DNA from: an uncultured Bacteroidota bacterium
GTDB taxonomy: Bacteria > Bacteroidota > Bacteroidia > Bacteroidales > UBA932
NCBI GenBank assembly: GCA_937901965.1
Contig: CALGSW010000016.1
Location: 62,001-126,000, forward strand
DNA: 64,000 nucleotides
Direction of reading: 5' to 3'
The notes beneath the pieces are model-generated. The model was not told where the DNA came from, did not search any database, and saw nothing but the letters and a program-made list of their open reading frames with translations. Below, piece after piece: positions 43,601 to 53,037 of this stretch; within the stretch, counting starts at the first letter, position 1, and every line of letters starts with the position of its first letter. The position numbers were made by a program, and so were the translations under genes.

Positions 43601-44908
43601 ATGAGTGCTAATATTAGGAAATCATACCTTATTTCTCTGACGGTAATTCTCTTTTACTCAAGTATTTGCAAGGCGCAAGGGCCTGAATTACAATATTTTT
43701 ATAGCGAAAGAACAGAAGTCCCTTGGTCTGAAGCGTGTATCAAATTCAAGAGTGGCAGCGGAATTAAAATTGGATTCTTCCCGCTTGCTTCGTCAAAAAG
43801 CGCTCCTTTTGGTACAGAGGGATATACTAAAGATGTACAGATTGAGAGGCCTCTGCTATTTCTGCCATCAATTTTGCACAGAACGGGGTTCTACGGTGAG
43901 AATCTGGAAATAAGTGACAGATTTATATTGTACTGTCCTGATTTTGAAAAACTGGCCGGCAACGAATCTTCATTAAACGATAACATAAATAGCCTGATTA
44001 AAGAGAATGTAGCTGGAATTGCAATATTTTCAGACGAAGAGGAGAGTCCCGTAATTGACCTGGAAAACATTAGATTTCACAATGGAGAGATTCCTATTAT
44101 TGTCATTAGTAGAACAACAGCACATATGCTGCTTAACGCCGGTGGATATTATCTGGAGTCCATGTACAATAATATAAATTCCGGGAAGCTCCCTACGCTG
44201 AAGGAACCAATATATAATATCTCCATATCTTTTACCGGCAAATTTAACAGCCTTCAGTCTGAGTTCTGTACTATCAGATACAACAAAGCGACACTTGACA
44301 GCACATCAGTTGCAGATATTGCAAATAATAATGAAACAGCTTTAAGCTTCCTTTTCAATCTCTTTTCTGAACTTAAACCATCCAAAGAGAGGCAACTAAT
44401 TACCTATTTTTCTGATTACGACGAAAAATTATTCTACACAAATCATTGGGGTAAAGGCCTGGCTGCCGGAAGTGCCGGAATATTTTCAATATACGATCCA
44501 ACAACTAATGACTTTGCGCTGGCGGTCCACGAGCTCACTCATATCATCTTCAATAACAACTGGAAAAGACAAACCTCATTCCTTAACGAAGGAATTGCAA
44601 TGTATGCGGAAGCTATTTCGGTCAACTCAAATGAGAGTAACAGAATCACAAGAAACTTCCTGGAAAAAGGGTGTCTTTTACCCCTTGTCAAACTTACAGA
44701 GCTTCAGATTGGAGCTGACAAGGAGTTCACGCAAATGGGCTATGCCGCAGCCGGCTCATTTGTTGAATTTATAATCAAAAAATATGGACAAAAAACATTT
44801 CTTGAACTATGGAAATCTGGTGGAAAATGGCTATCCATTTATGGGAAGGAATTAATCAGTCTTGAAAAAGAGTGGCACAACTGGCTCATTAATCAAAAAT
44901 CTTTGTAA
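43601..44908 (+). CDS. Exported gluzincin-like metallopeptidase
   Basis: A 435-residue protein. A signal peptide (SYLISLTVILFYSSICKAQ) is followed by an N-terminal region of about 270 residues with a PA-like segment (GIAIFSDEEESPVIDLENIR). The catalytic domain has HELTH at 310-314 and the third zinc ligand in NEGIAMYAE with Glu near 330, the gluzincin HExxH plus downstream E arrangement of peptidase-MA-like proteins. The substrate is not known; PA-like domains can act in protein interaction. It is probably periplasmic or secreted. The 3' end overlaps the convergent NamZ-like gene by 16 bp. Confidence 0.82.
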   Translation: MSANIRKSYLISLTVILFYSSICKAQGPELQYFYSERTEVPWSEACIKFKSGSGIKIGFFPLASSKSAPFGTEGYTKDVQIERPLLFLPSILHRTGFYGENLEISDRFILYCPDFEKLAGNESSLNDNINSLIKENVAGIAIFSDEEESPVIDLENIRFHNGEIPIIVISRTTAHMLLNAGGYYLESMYNNINSGKLPTLKEPIYNISISFTGKFNSLQSEFCTIRYNKATLDSTSVADIANNNETALSFLFNLFSELKPSKERQLITYFSDYDEKLFYTNHWGKGLAAGSAGIFSIYDPTTNDFALAVHELTHIIFNNNWKRQTSFLNEGIAMYAEAISVNSNESNRITRNFLEKGCLLPLVKLTELQIGADKEFTQMGYAAAGSFVEFIIKKYGQKTFLELWKSGGKWLSIYGKELISLEKEWHNWLINQKSL

Positions 44909-46071
44909 AGCAGGTACCCTTTTCTCAATTTTTTGAAATCTGTGAGTGCTGGCTCCCAGCTGTCTCTGATTTCCTGCTCACTCTTACCATCAATAATCTG
45001 GTTCCTCAGCTTATCTGTACCGGCAAGTCTGTCAAAGCGTCCTACATGGAAGAAATTCTCTTTATCAGGGTGAATTCTGTAAAATTCAATTAACCAGCTT
45101 ATGTTGATTTTGCCACTCTCTTTAAAGATGTTTGTATCATAATCTCTTAGATCTATGCCAAAGCACTCTTTATCCTTATGAGGGGGATTTGTACTCATTC
45201 CTTCAATAGAGACGGGTGTAAATGAAAAATCATAGTGCTCCCTTAAATCAGGATTTCCAAGAACCTGGAACGGGAACATTGTTCCTCTTCCCTGGCTTAT
45301 TATTGTTCCTTCAAAAAGGCAAAGAGACGGATAGAGCAAAATTGACTGCTGAGTATTTAAATTAGGTGATGGAGGTATTGGAAGAATATATGGCTTTCCG
45401 TGCTCATAATTCTCCATTTCCACTACTGTCAGTTTGCACTTAATCCCATCCTTAAGCCACCCTTCCCCGTTTATCATATTTGCATACTCACCAAGAGTGA
45501 GTGCATGGAGAATAGGTATTGGGTGCATACCTACAAACGATCTGAAATTAGTGTCAAGAATCGGTCCATCAATATAGTAGTCGTTTGGATTTGGACGGTC
45601 AAGAATAATTACATCTTTGCCATTTTCAGCAGATGCCTCCATTACATAGTGCAAGGTAGAAAGGTAAGTGTAAAAACGGGTCCCAACATCCTGCATGTCA
45701 AATATAACAACATCCACATCAGACATATCCTCTGGTTGAGGTTTATAGTTACCGGCTCCGTAAAGCAGTACAATTGGAACACCGGTTTCTGCATCAAGTG
45801 TGTCATATCTGTTTCCGCCCCTGAAACCATGTTCGGGGCTGAATATCTTTACTATATTAACTCCCCGTTTAAGAAGAGTATCCAGAAGAGCTTCACCTCC
45901 TATAACAGAGCTATTATTTACAGCAAGTGCAACATTTTTACCCTCAAGAAGAGGAAGGTAGATTTCAGTCCTGTCAGCTCCCGGTATTATTTCCGTACTC
46001 TTTTTATCAGAGCATGCGAAAGCAAGCAGAATCACTACTAACGAAGTCAGTATTGAAAAGTTTTTCTTCAT
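44893..46071 (-). CDS. DUF1343 lipoprotein, NamZ-family exo-muramidase
   Basis: A 392-residue lipoprotein with signal ending LLAFACS. It has the DUF1343 landmarks SPEHGFRGGNRYDTLDAETG, DVVIFDMQDVGTRFYTYLST and LDRPNPNDYYIDGPILD, and PIPPSPNLNTQQSILLYPSL. Characterised NamZ enzymes release N-acetylmuramic acid from non-reducing ends of peptidoglycan fragments. This would support cell-wall recycling or use of foreign wall material. Assignment of substrate is by family. Confidence 0.9.
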   Translation of the reverse strand: MKKNFSILTSLVVILLAFACSDKKSTEIIPGADRTEIYLPLLEGKNVALAVNNSSVIGGEALLDTLLKRGVNIVKIFSPEHGFRGGNRYDTLDAETGVPIVLLYGAGNYKPQPEDMSDVDVVIFDMQDVGTRFYTYLSTLHYVMEASAENGKDVIILDRPNPNDYYIDGPILDTNFRSFVGMHPIPILHALTLGEYANMINGEGWLKDGIKCKLTVVEMENYEHGKPYILPIPPSPNLNTQQSILLYPSLCLFEGTIISQGRGTMFPFQVLGNPDLREHYDFSFTPVSIEGMSTNPPHKDKECFGIDLRDYDTNIFKESGKINISWLIEFYRIHPDKENFFHVGRFDRLAGTDKLRNQIIDGKSEQEIRDSWEPALTDFKKLRKGYLLYKDF

Positions 46072-46108
46072 AGTTGTTAAGATTTAGTATAAATAAAGCG
46101 ATTGCCTA

Positions 46109-46116
46109 CAAATATA
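46109..46116 (-). promoter_or_regulatory. Probable -7 element TATATTTG of the NamZ-like gene
   Basis: TATATTTG on the minus strand, 37 bp before the start at 46071. It suggests the gene has its own promoter separate from the RND operon 71 bp upstream. Confidence 0.4.
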
Positions 46117-46142
46117 CTAAATCAAACACTGTATTAAAAAAA

Positions 46143-47459
46143 TTAGCGAAAAAGTTCGCCAGCCATAAGATGTAGTGTAATTTCAGAGATCTTTGCCTGG
46201 TAAATAGCATTCAACCTTCTGTCTGCAGAGTTAAGATATGAGAGTTGTATGTCTCTGAACTCAATTCCGGATAGCGAGCCAAGCCTGTACCTCTCTCTGG
46301 CTGCCTCAAGATTAAGTAATGCTGCCTGCCTGCTCTCCTCCTCAAATTCAATCATTCTAAGGTGATACTGATAAATATTGTAGAGTTGCTGCAATTCACT
46401 CATCAGATCTTGTCTCGCCTGTTCGTAAGTAAGTCTGGCATTTTCCTGCTGTATTTTAGCATTACTGATACGTCTGTTGATTTCGTTTCCGGAGAATATT
46501 GGTAAAGAGAGAGAAAATCCCCAGTTAATACCATTAGATTCGTTATATCTGGATGGAAAATAACCATTTTGATTAAAATTATAATTGTACCCGGCGGATA
46601 GGTCAAAAACAGGATATCTGGATGCGCGGGCAATCTTTGTATCCAGTCTGGCAACCTCCTCTCCTGCTTTAAGCGCCAGCAGAGTGGTGTTGTTATCATC
46701 AGCATTACTTATAAGGTGATCAACATTGAGTTGAGGCTCCGGTATGATAGTATCTTTGATAGCATACTTTGAATCAAGAGGCAGATTCATGAGTTTGAAA
46801 AGCTCTATGTATGCATTCTTGATATTTTCTGTAGCCTGAAGAAGTGCTGAAGAGTCACTGTTGAGATATATTTTTGCCTGCATCTGCTCAAGTCCGGATC
46901 CGCTTCCTATGTTGTACTTAAGCAAAGCCTGCTCATACCTCTCTTTTGATATTGAGGCAACTTCATTAAGAAGTTTAAATCTGTTGTGTAAACTTATGAT
47001 ATTAAAATACTGCGAAGAGATCTTCATAACAAGATTTTCTGAAACAGCTCTGAAATTAAACTCGCCCTGCCTCAGCAACTCCTCCTGCTTCTCGCGTGTT
47101 GCAAACATTGCAAGACCGTCAAACAATCTCCAGCTTAGGTTCGCTCCGTTTATAACAGAATTTCCGGAGGTTGTTGATTTTATCCTCTCGCCATCTTCAC
47201 TGATATTCTTTTGTACACCGCTGTTTGCGCTTTGTCTTGAGCTTGCTGAAATTGTGGGAAGAAATGGGGCAAGTGTTACATTATTCTTTGAAATCTCCAG
47301 ATTATTGCCGGAAATTATTATTGAAAAATTTGATTCCAGAGCCTTCTCAATACACCCCTCAAGAGTCAGATATTCAATATTCCTTGAATTTTGGGCAGAG
47401 AGTGGGTTTATTAATGCAAAAGCAATTGCAAGTGATAATATTTTATGTTTGATTGTCAT
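46143..47459 (-). CDS. TolC-family outer-membrane efflux protein
   Basis: A 438-residue protein with a signal peptide (ILSLAIAFALINPLSAQ) and the two-fold repeated helical arrangement of TolC proteins (YLTLEGCIEKALESNFSIII; NARLTYEQARQDLMSELQQL). It forms the outer-membrane channel for the RND pump encoded immediately upstream; the gap is 5 bp. Third gene of a three-gene operon. Confidence 0.92.
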   Translation of the reverse strand: MTIKHKILSLAIAFALINPLSAQNSRNIEYLTLEGCIEKALESNFSIIISGNNLEISKNNVTLAPFLPTISASSRQSANSGVQKNISEDGERIKSTTSGNSVINGANLSWRLFDGLAMFATREKQEELLRQGEFNFRAVSENLVMKISSQYFNIISLHNRFKLLNEVASISKERYEQALLKYNIGSGSGLEQMQAKIYLNSDSSALLQATENIKNAYIELFKLMNLPLDSKYAIKDTIIPEPQLNVDHLISNADDNNTTLLALKAGEEVARLDTKIARASRYPVFDLSAGYNYNFNQNGYFPSRYNESNGINWGFSLSLPIFSGNEINRRISNAKIQQENARLTYEQARQDLMSELQQLYNIYQYHLRMIEFEEESRQAALLNLEAARERYRLGSLSGIEFRDIQLSYLNSADRRLNAIYQAKISEITLHLMAGELFR

Positions 47460-47464
47460 TGCTA

Positions 47465-50400
47465 TTACTGTTTTGTTGATGAAATATAAGAGTACATTGC
47501 AGGAATAATATAAAGGGTAAAGAATGTAGAGAAAATCAATCCTCCGGCAACTGCAACACCCATTGAAATGCGGCTCTCGGCTCCCGCCCCGGTTGCAAAG
47601 ACCATGGGAAGGATCCCGAGAATGGTTGAGAGACTTGTCATAAGGATAGGCCTGAAACGGGAGGCTGCAGAATCTCTTATAGCCTCAAATTTATCCAGAC
47701 CGGCCAATTTTCTCTGATTTGCAAACTCAACCATAAGAATACCATTCTTTGAGACCAAACCTATCAGCATTATCAATCCTATCTGACTGAAAATATTCAT
47801 CGTCTGCCCGTAAAGCTTAAGAGAGAGCAAAGCCCCAAAAAGTGCAAGAGGGACTGTGAACATAATGATCAAAGGATCTCTGAAGCTTTCAAACTGGGCA
47901 GAAAGGACGAGATATATCAGTAAAAGTGCAAGCAGAAATGCGAACAAAAGACTGGAGGTACTCTCAACAAAATCCTTAGACTGACCAGATAATGTTGTGC
48001 TAAAGTCATCCGGATTGAGCACCTTATCTGCAATCTTATCCATCTCCTCAATTCCCTGTCCAAGAGTGTAACCTTTTGAGAGGGCTGCCGATACTGTTGC
48101 TGATACAAATCTGTTGTATCTGTAAAGTTGAGGTGGCATACTGCTCTCCTCCATTGTAATCAGATTGTCCAGCTGGATAAGTTCGCCGGCATCACTTCTT
48201 ACATATATATTTGCCAGGTCAACAGGCTTATTTCTCATACTCTGGTCTATCTGGCTCATTATCTGATATTGTTTCCCGTTTCTGATAAAGTAGCCGATTC
48301 TCTGCTCACTCATTGAGAGTTGCAAAGTCTGGGCAATATTTTGAATAGAGACTCCCATCAAAGAGGCTTTATCCCTGTCTATACTTATGCTCAGCTCTGG
48401 CTTCGTAAACTTAAGGTTTATGTCCGAATTTGAGAAGACCTCGCTCTGAGCCACCTCTGACATAAACACAGGAATTATCCTCTTTAACGAATCAAGATTT
48501 TTTGCCTGAATTACATACTGAACAGGCATTCCGCCCCTTCTTCCCCCGAATGTCTGCTGTTGGGTTACAAAACTCCGCGCTCCCGTAAGCCTTGCCACTT
48601 TGGGAGAGAGATCGTCTGCTATCTCCTGCTGTGTTCTCTCCCTGTTTAGAGGGTCGGTAAGGGAGACAGAGAAATTTGAACGGTTACGACCACCCATACC
48701 CACCATCTGCAGGATGTTTTCTGCCTCAGGAACATCTTCGGTTACAACATTATACAAGTCGTCGGTATATTTGAGCATATAATCAAAAGTGGCACCCTCC
48801 TGAGCAGTACTTGAAACGGTAAGCATTGATCTGTCCTCCAGCGGAGCCATTTCAGAAGGGATTGTTGTCCAGAAAAATATTATTATACCAAACGAGAAAA
48901 TCAGAAATACAATTGCCATCCACCTTTTATCCAAAAACTTATCTAAAGATGAAGCGTAAATTGTGTTAAGCTTTACAAAAAATGGCTCTGTCCATCTGTA
49001 GAATTTATTCTCCTTTGCATCCCTTTTTAACAGCTTGCTGGAGATCATAGGAGTAAAAGTAAGAGCAACAAAACTAGATATGATTACAGCTCCTGCAATT
49101 ACAAAAGAGAATTCCCTGAACAATCTTCCTGTTACCCCCTGCAGAAATACAATTGGGAAGAATACAGCAACCAGAGTTATAGTAGTGGCAATAACAGCAA
49201 AGAAAATCTCCTTTGAACCCTCTACTGCTGCCTCTTTAGGATCCATACCCCTTTCAATCTTGGTATATATGTTCTCCATTACAACAATTGCATCGTCAAC
49301 CACAAGTCCTATAGAGAGAACAATCGCAAGCAGAGTGAGTATATTTATTGAGAAGCCTGCTATGTACATTATGAAAAATGCACCTATTACGGAAATTGGA
49401 ATTGCAATAATGGGAATAAGTGTAGTCCTCCAGTTTCTCAGGAACAGGAAGATAATCAGAATTACAAGCAAAAATGCCTGAAGTATAGTCATCTTAACCT
49501 CGCCTATAGAGTCCCGTATGAATGTAGTATTATCAAATCCCACTCCCACCTCAATATCCTCAGGTATTGATTTTTCCAGCTCGGCTACAACCCTCTTGGC
49601 ATCATCTACAATATTTATATAGTTTGCTCCGGGTTGTGGCACAAGAACACAGGAGACCATAGGGACTCCATTCCTTTTAAGGATAGACCTCGTATTTTCT
49701 GCATCCACCTCTGCTGAGCCGATATCTGAAAATCTGACAATCCTCTCACCGCTTCTTGTTATAATGAGATTATTAAAATCATCAATAGTTCTTAATCGTC
49801 CAAGAGTTCTTACGGTAAGTTCCATTGTTGAACCCTCTACCATCCCGGAAGGAAGTTCAACGTTTTCTCTGGATACAGCCTGTCTTACATCAAGCGGTGT
49901 GATTTTGTAAGCAGCAAGCAGAATGGGATCCATCCTCATTCTAACCGAGTACCTCTTTGACCCCCAGACACCCACAGAGCTTACACCGCTTATTGTCTGT
50001 AATCTCTCTTTGAAATTTACCTCTGCGTACTCACTCAGGTCAATAATATCCCTTGATTCACTCTGAAGAGTGATTGTAAAAATAGGCTGAGCATCAGCAT
50101 CGGACTTTTCAACAACCGGAGGATCAACATCCTGTGGCAGTTGCCTCATGGCTCCGGAAACTTTATCCCTTACATCATTTGCAGCTGTTTCAAGGTCAAC
50201 CTCCAGGTTGAATTCAATATTAATAGAACTTGAACCATCCCTGCTGGTACTGGAAATGGCTCTGATACCGGGGATTCCATTTACAGCCGCCTCAAGAGGC
50301 TCTGTTATCTGAGTCTCAATAACATCGGCATTTGCGCCAGGAAATGAACATCTTACAGAGATAACCGGATTGTCCACGCTTGGATAGTCTCTTACACCGA

Positions 50401-50494
50401 GAGAGGTATAGCCTATAGCTCCAAAAATAACTATCATCAGGCTCAGTACTGTGGCCAGTACGGGTCTGTTTATTGTTGTAGTGCTTATACTCAT
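47465..50494 (-). CDS. RND efflux pump inner-membrane transporter (AcrB/MexF type)
   Basis: A 1009-residue RND protein with 12 membrane helices and two large periplasmic loops. Typical segments are NRPVLATVLSLMIVIFGAIG at the N-terminus, VDDAIVVMENIYTKIERGMD in TM4 with the Asp pair used in proton transfer, and GLVSKNGILMVEFANQR near the end. The hydrophobe/amphiphile efflux (HAE1) type is likely. It lies 3 bp after the adaptor gene and 5 bp before the TolC gene, so the three form one operon. Confidence 0.95.
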   Translation of the reverse strand: MSISTTTINRPVLATVLSLMIVIFGAIGYTSLGVRDYPSVDNPVISVRCSFPGANADVIETQITEPLEAAVNGIPGIRAISSTSRDGSSSINIEFNLEVDLETAANDVRDKVSGAMRQLPQDVDPPVVEKSDADAQPIFTITLQSESRDIIDLSEYAEVNFKERLQTISGVSSVGVWGSKRYSVRMRMDPILLAAYKITPLDVRQAVSRENVELPSGMVEGSTMELTVRTLGRLRTIDDFNNLIITRSGERIVRFSDIGSAEVDAENTRSILKRNGVPMVSCVLVPQPGANYINIVDDAKRVVAELEKSIPEDIEVGVGFDNTTFIRDSIGEVKMTILQAFLLVILIIFLFLRNWRTTLIPIIAIPISVIGAFFIMYIAGFSINILTLLAIVLSIGLVVDDAIVVMENIYTKIERGMDPKEAAVEGSKEIFFAVIATTITLVAVFFPIVFLQGVTGRLFREFSFVIAGAVIISSFVALTFTPMISSKLLKRDAKENKFYRWTEPFFVKLNTIYASSLDKFLDKRWMAIVFLIFSFGIIIFFWTTIPSEMAPLEDRSMLTVSSTAQEGATFDYMLKYTDDLYNVVTEDVPEAENILQMVGMGGRNRSNFSVSLTDPLNRERTQQEIADDLSPKVARLTGARSFVTQQQTFGGRRGGMPVQYVIQAKNLDSLKRIIPVFMSEVAQSEVFSNSDINLKFTKPELSISIDRDKASLMGVSIQNIAQTLQLSMSEQRIGYFIRNGKQYQIMSQIDQSMRNKPVDLANIYVRSDAGELIQLDNLITMEESSMPPQLYRYNRFVSATVSAALSKGYTLGQGIEEMDKIADKVLNPDDFSTTLSGQSKDFVESTSSLLFAFLLALLLIYLVLSAQFESFRDPLIIMFTVPLALFGALLSLKLYGQTMNIFSQIGLIMLIGLVSKNGILMVEFANQRKLAGLDKFEAIRDSAASRFRPILMTSLSTILGILPMVFATGAGAESRISMGVAVAGGLIFSTFFTLYIIPAMYSYISSTKQ

Positions 50495-50496
50495 AC

Positions 50497-51594
50497 CTAA
50501 TTCATTGTTGATTGGGGTGAAACCTGAATACCAGTACGCAGCTGCATCAAGCCGGTTGTTATAATTGTATCTCCTCTTTCAAGACCTCCCAGAATTTCAA
50601 GCATATCTGCTGTTCTGGTGCCGGACTGTACCTGGACAAGTTCGGCCTTTCCTCCTCTGAGAACCCATACTGAACGTCCCTTTACATCTGGAACAACTGC
50701 CTGATTAGGCACATAAATGTTGTTTGCCCCCTCTGTTGTTGAGAATGAAACCTTAGCGGACATTCCGGGTTTCAACATCAGACCTGAATTTGCATATCTT
50801 GCTCTGAGCATCAGTGTGCGTGTCTTAACCTCTACCTGAGGATCAACTGCGTACACTTTTGCGGAGAATGTCTTTCCTGTTCCCTCTACTGTAAATGAAA
50901 CAGAAGAGCCACTCTTAACATCATTGATATACTTCTCGGGAATTGCAAATTCAAGTTTAAGACTGGCAATGTCAACAAGAGTTGAAATTTTTGTGTTTGG
51001 TTGCAGAAATGCTCCGAGGCTTACATCCCTGAAACCTATCACTCCATCAAAAGGAGCTCTAACCTTCATCTTCTCAATCCTGATCTTAAGTTGTTCAATA
51101 TCCTGTTTAAGAACATTGAATTCAGTAAGAACCTTATCATAATCCTCGCGGCTTACGGCATCTCTCTCCAGTAAAATTTTCTGACGCTCCAGCCTCTGTT
51201 CAATAAGTTTATACTGATACTCGGCCTTCACAAGCTGAGAGACAAGTTCATCATCATTAAGTTTAACCAGAACGGTACCCTTTCTAACGAGTTCACCCTC
51301 TCTGAAATTAATTTCTGTTACCCTGCCCGAGAGTTCACTTACCACGTCCACCCTCTCATTGGGAGTGAGGGTTCCAATTGCAAGTCTCCCCTCGTCTGAT
51401 GTCATATACTCTGCTATGTAAACAGATACAGGCAGAGCTCTTCCTCCTCCCCCTTTGTCCCCCTGACCACCTGGACGGGATGTGGACTCCTCGTTAATTA
51501 CTGGTTTGTTAAACAATTTGTTGTAGCCGATTACGGAAGCGGCCAGCACAACAGGAATAGCGGCATAAAGAATGTACTTTTGTCTCTGTTTCAT
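50497..51594 (-). CDS. RND periplasmic adaptor (membrane fusion protein)
   Basis: A 365-residue membrane fusion protein. An N-terminal membrane anchor (YILYAAIPVVLAASVIGYN) precedes barrel-sandwich, helical-hairpin (YQYKLIEQRLERQKILLERD) and beta-barrel domains (MKVRAPFDGVIGFRDVSLGA). The ATG at 51594 is chosen over the TTG at 51597. First gene of the RND operon. A 24-bp palindrome directly precedes its start codon, suggesting local repression. Confidence 0.93.
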   Translation of the reverse strand: MKQRQKYILYAAIPVVLAASVIGYNKLFNKPVINEESTSRPGGQGDKGGGGRALPVSVYIAEYMTSDEGRLAIGTLTPNERVDVVSELSGRVTEINFREGELVRKGTVLVKLNDDELVSQLVKAEYQYKLIEQRLERQKILLERDAVSREDYDKVLTEFNVLKQDIEQLKIRIEKMKVRAPFDGVIGFRDVSLGAFLQPNTKISTLVDIASLKLEFAIPEKYINDVKSGSSVSFTVEGTGKTFSAKVYAVDPQVEVKTRTLMLRARYANSGLMLKPGMSAKVSFSTTEGANNIYVPNQAVVPDVKGRSVWVLRGGKAELVQVQSGTRTADMLEILGGLERGDTIITTGLMQLRTGIQVSPQSTMN

Positions 51595-51618
51595 CAAAGT
51601 AAAATTTATTTTACTTTG
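51595..51618. promoter_or_regulatory. 24-bp palindrome directly upstream of the RND operon
   Basis: Perfect arms CAAAGTAAAAT (51595-51605) and ATTTTACTTTG (51608-51618) around TT. It touches the adaptor start codon and lies in the divergent region with the TrmH-family gene. Candidate repressor operator; no regulator gene is adjacent. Confidence 0.65.
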
Positions 51619-51654
51619 ACCGCTGAGCCGCCAAAAAGTTTAAAATGGTATGAG

Positions 51655-51662
51655 TATATTTG
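51655..51662 (+). promoter_or_regulatory. Probable -7 element TATATTTG of the TrmH/moaA operon
   Basis: TATATTTG ends 9 bp before the ATG at 51672, so the leader would be only a few nucleotides. Confidence 0.45.
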
Positions 51663-51671
51663 TAGTCAGAT

Positions 51672-52226
51672 ATGGGAAAATTCAGAAAATTACTAAACAG
51701 TGAACTCGGGAGAATCTCCTCCGAGGAGTATTCATCAGCAGTAAAAATGCCGGTCACAATAGTACTTGACAACGTCAGAAGCCAGCACAACATTGGGGCT
51801 GCCTTCAGGAGTGCCGATGCATTTGCCGCTGAGAGAATTATCCTTTGCGGAATTTGCGCAACGCCTCCATCTGCAGAGATACATAAATCTGCGCTGGGGG
51901 CAGAGAACACCATTCCCTGGGAGTATTTTGAAGAGAGTAGTAACGCAGTTAAGAAGCTGAAAGAGGAGGGATATGAGATTATCTCCGTAGAGCAGACGGA
52001 AAATTCAACTTTGCTTAATAATATAAAACCTGTAATAGATAAAAAGTACGCCCTTGTCTTTGGAAATGAGGTAAAAGGTGTAAAGCAGGAGGTTGTTGAC
52101 GTTAGCGATCTTGTACTTGAGATACCTCAGCACGGAACAAAACACTCAATAAATGTATCTGTTAGCATAGGGGTTGTCCTCTGGGAGTTTTCTAAACATA
52201 TAGGGAGGAATAGGGATGATGTATGA
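51672..52226 (+). CDS. TrmH/SpoU-family RNA 2'-O-methyltransferase
   Basis: A 184-residue SPOUT methyltransferase. Motif 1 is NVRSQHNIGAAFRSADAF near 35-52, motif 2 YALVFGNEVKGV near 126-137 and motif 3 LEIPQHGTKHSINVSVSIGV near 150-170, which form the trefoil-knot SAM site. It acts on tRNA or rRNA ribose; the target is not determined. It overlaps moaA by 11 bp, so they are co-transcribed. Confidence 0.93.
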   Translation: MGKFRKLLNSELGRISSEEYSSAVKMPVTIVLDNVRSQHNIGAAFRSADAFAAERIILCGICATPPSAEIHKSALGAENTIPWEYFEESSNAVKKLKEEGYEIISVEQTENSTLLNNIKPVIDKKYALVFGNEVKGVKQEVVDVSDLVLEIPQHGTKHSINVSVSIGVVLWEFSKHIGRNRDDV

Positions 52227-53019
52227 CCCTTACGGAAGAACTATCAATTATCTGAGGATTTCAGTTACTGACAGATGCAATCTGAGGTGCACATACTGTA
52301 TGCCTCCTGAAGGGGTACCACTTGTTGACCACAGCGAGATTCTAACCTTTGACGAAATTGAGGAGTTTACAAGAGCTGCTGTCATAAATGGGGTTAATAA
52401 GGTGCGGATAACAGGTGGAGAGCCACTGGTAAGAAAAGGGATTACGGAACTTGTTCGCAGACTGGCCTCAATTAAGGAAATTACCGACCTCTCAATGACA
52501 ACAAATGGACAGCTGCTCTCCCAATATGCCGGAGAGCTGGCAAAGGCAGGTCTGATGAGAATTAACATAAGCCTTGACACAACTGACCCGGACAAATACA
52601 GAGAAATTACCAGAGGCGGGGATATTAATAAGGTCTTTGAGGGGATTGAGGCGGCAAAGAGCGCCGGTCTGCTACCAATTAAACTCAATTGTGTGGTAGA
52701 AAAGGACAGAGAAGAAGAGGATGCACAAAGTGTACTAAGATTTGCGCAAAGAGGCGAAATTGAGGTGAGATTTATAAAAATGATGGACCTCCATACCGGC
52801 TCCTTTGGGATAGTTGACGGCGGAGATGGAGGAGACTGTCCAAGGTGCAACAGAATCAGACTAACAGCCAACGGAATGGTTAAGCCCTGCCTTTTCAACG
52901 ATCTTGGTTACAGCATAAGAGAGTTTGGAATCAAAGAGGCTCTGGAAATGGCAATAAAAAACAAACCGATACGAGGCTCTCATAACGACACCGGAAAGTT
53001 TTATAACATAGGTGGATAA
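52216..53019 (+). CDS. moaA: GTP 3',8-cyclase MoaA, short form
   Basis: A 267-residue radical-SAM enzyme for the first step of molybdenum cofactor synthesis, the cyclisation of GTP. The radical-SAM CxxxCxxC is Cys21, Cys25, Cys28. The C-terminal 4Fe-4S site is Cys208, Cys211 and Cys225, with CNRIRLTANG intact, and the protein ends in the usual Gly-Gly. It is about 55-60 residues shorter than typical MoaA. The loss falls between VRFIKMM and the C-terminal cluster, a place where canonical proteins carry about 40 more residues. The reading frame is clean, so this is a lineage variant and not a broken gene. It may start at 52216 or 52219. moaC follows after 18 bp. Confidence 0.9.
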   Translation: MMYDPYGRTINYLRISVTDRCNLRCTYCMPPEGVPLVDHSEILTFDEIEEFTRAAVINGVNKVRITGGEPLVRKGITELVRRLASIKEITDLSMTTNGQLLSQYAGELAKAGLMRINISLDTTDPDKYREITRGGDINKVFEGIEAAKSAGLLPIKLNCVVEKDREEEDAQSVLRFAQRGEIEVRFIKMMDLHTGSFGIVDGGDGGDCPRCNRIRLTANGMVKPCLFNDLGYSIREFGIKEALEMAIKNKPIRGSHNDTGKFYNIGG

Positions 53020-53037
53020 TATATCAGGAGGATGATT

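Noticed and set aside
45400..46041. 213-residue plus-strand ORF inside the NamZ-like gene
   Set aside because: Shadow of the DUF1343 gene in the opposite frame; no domain or start signal.
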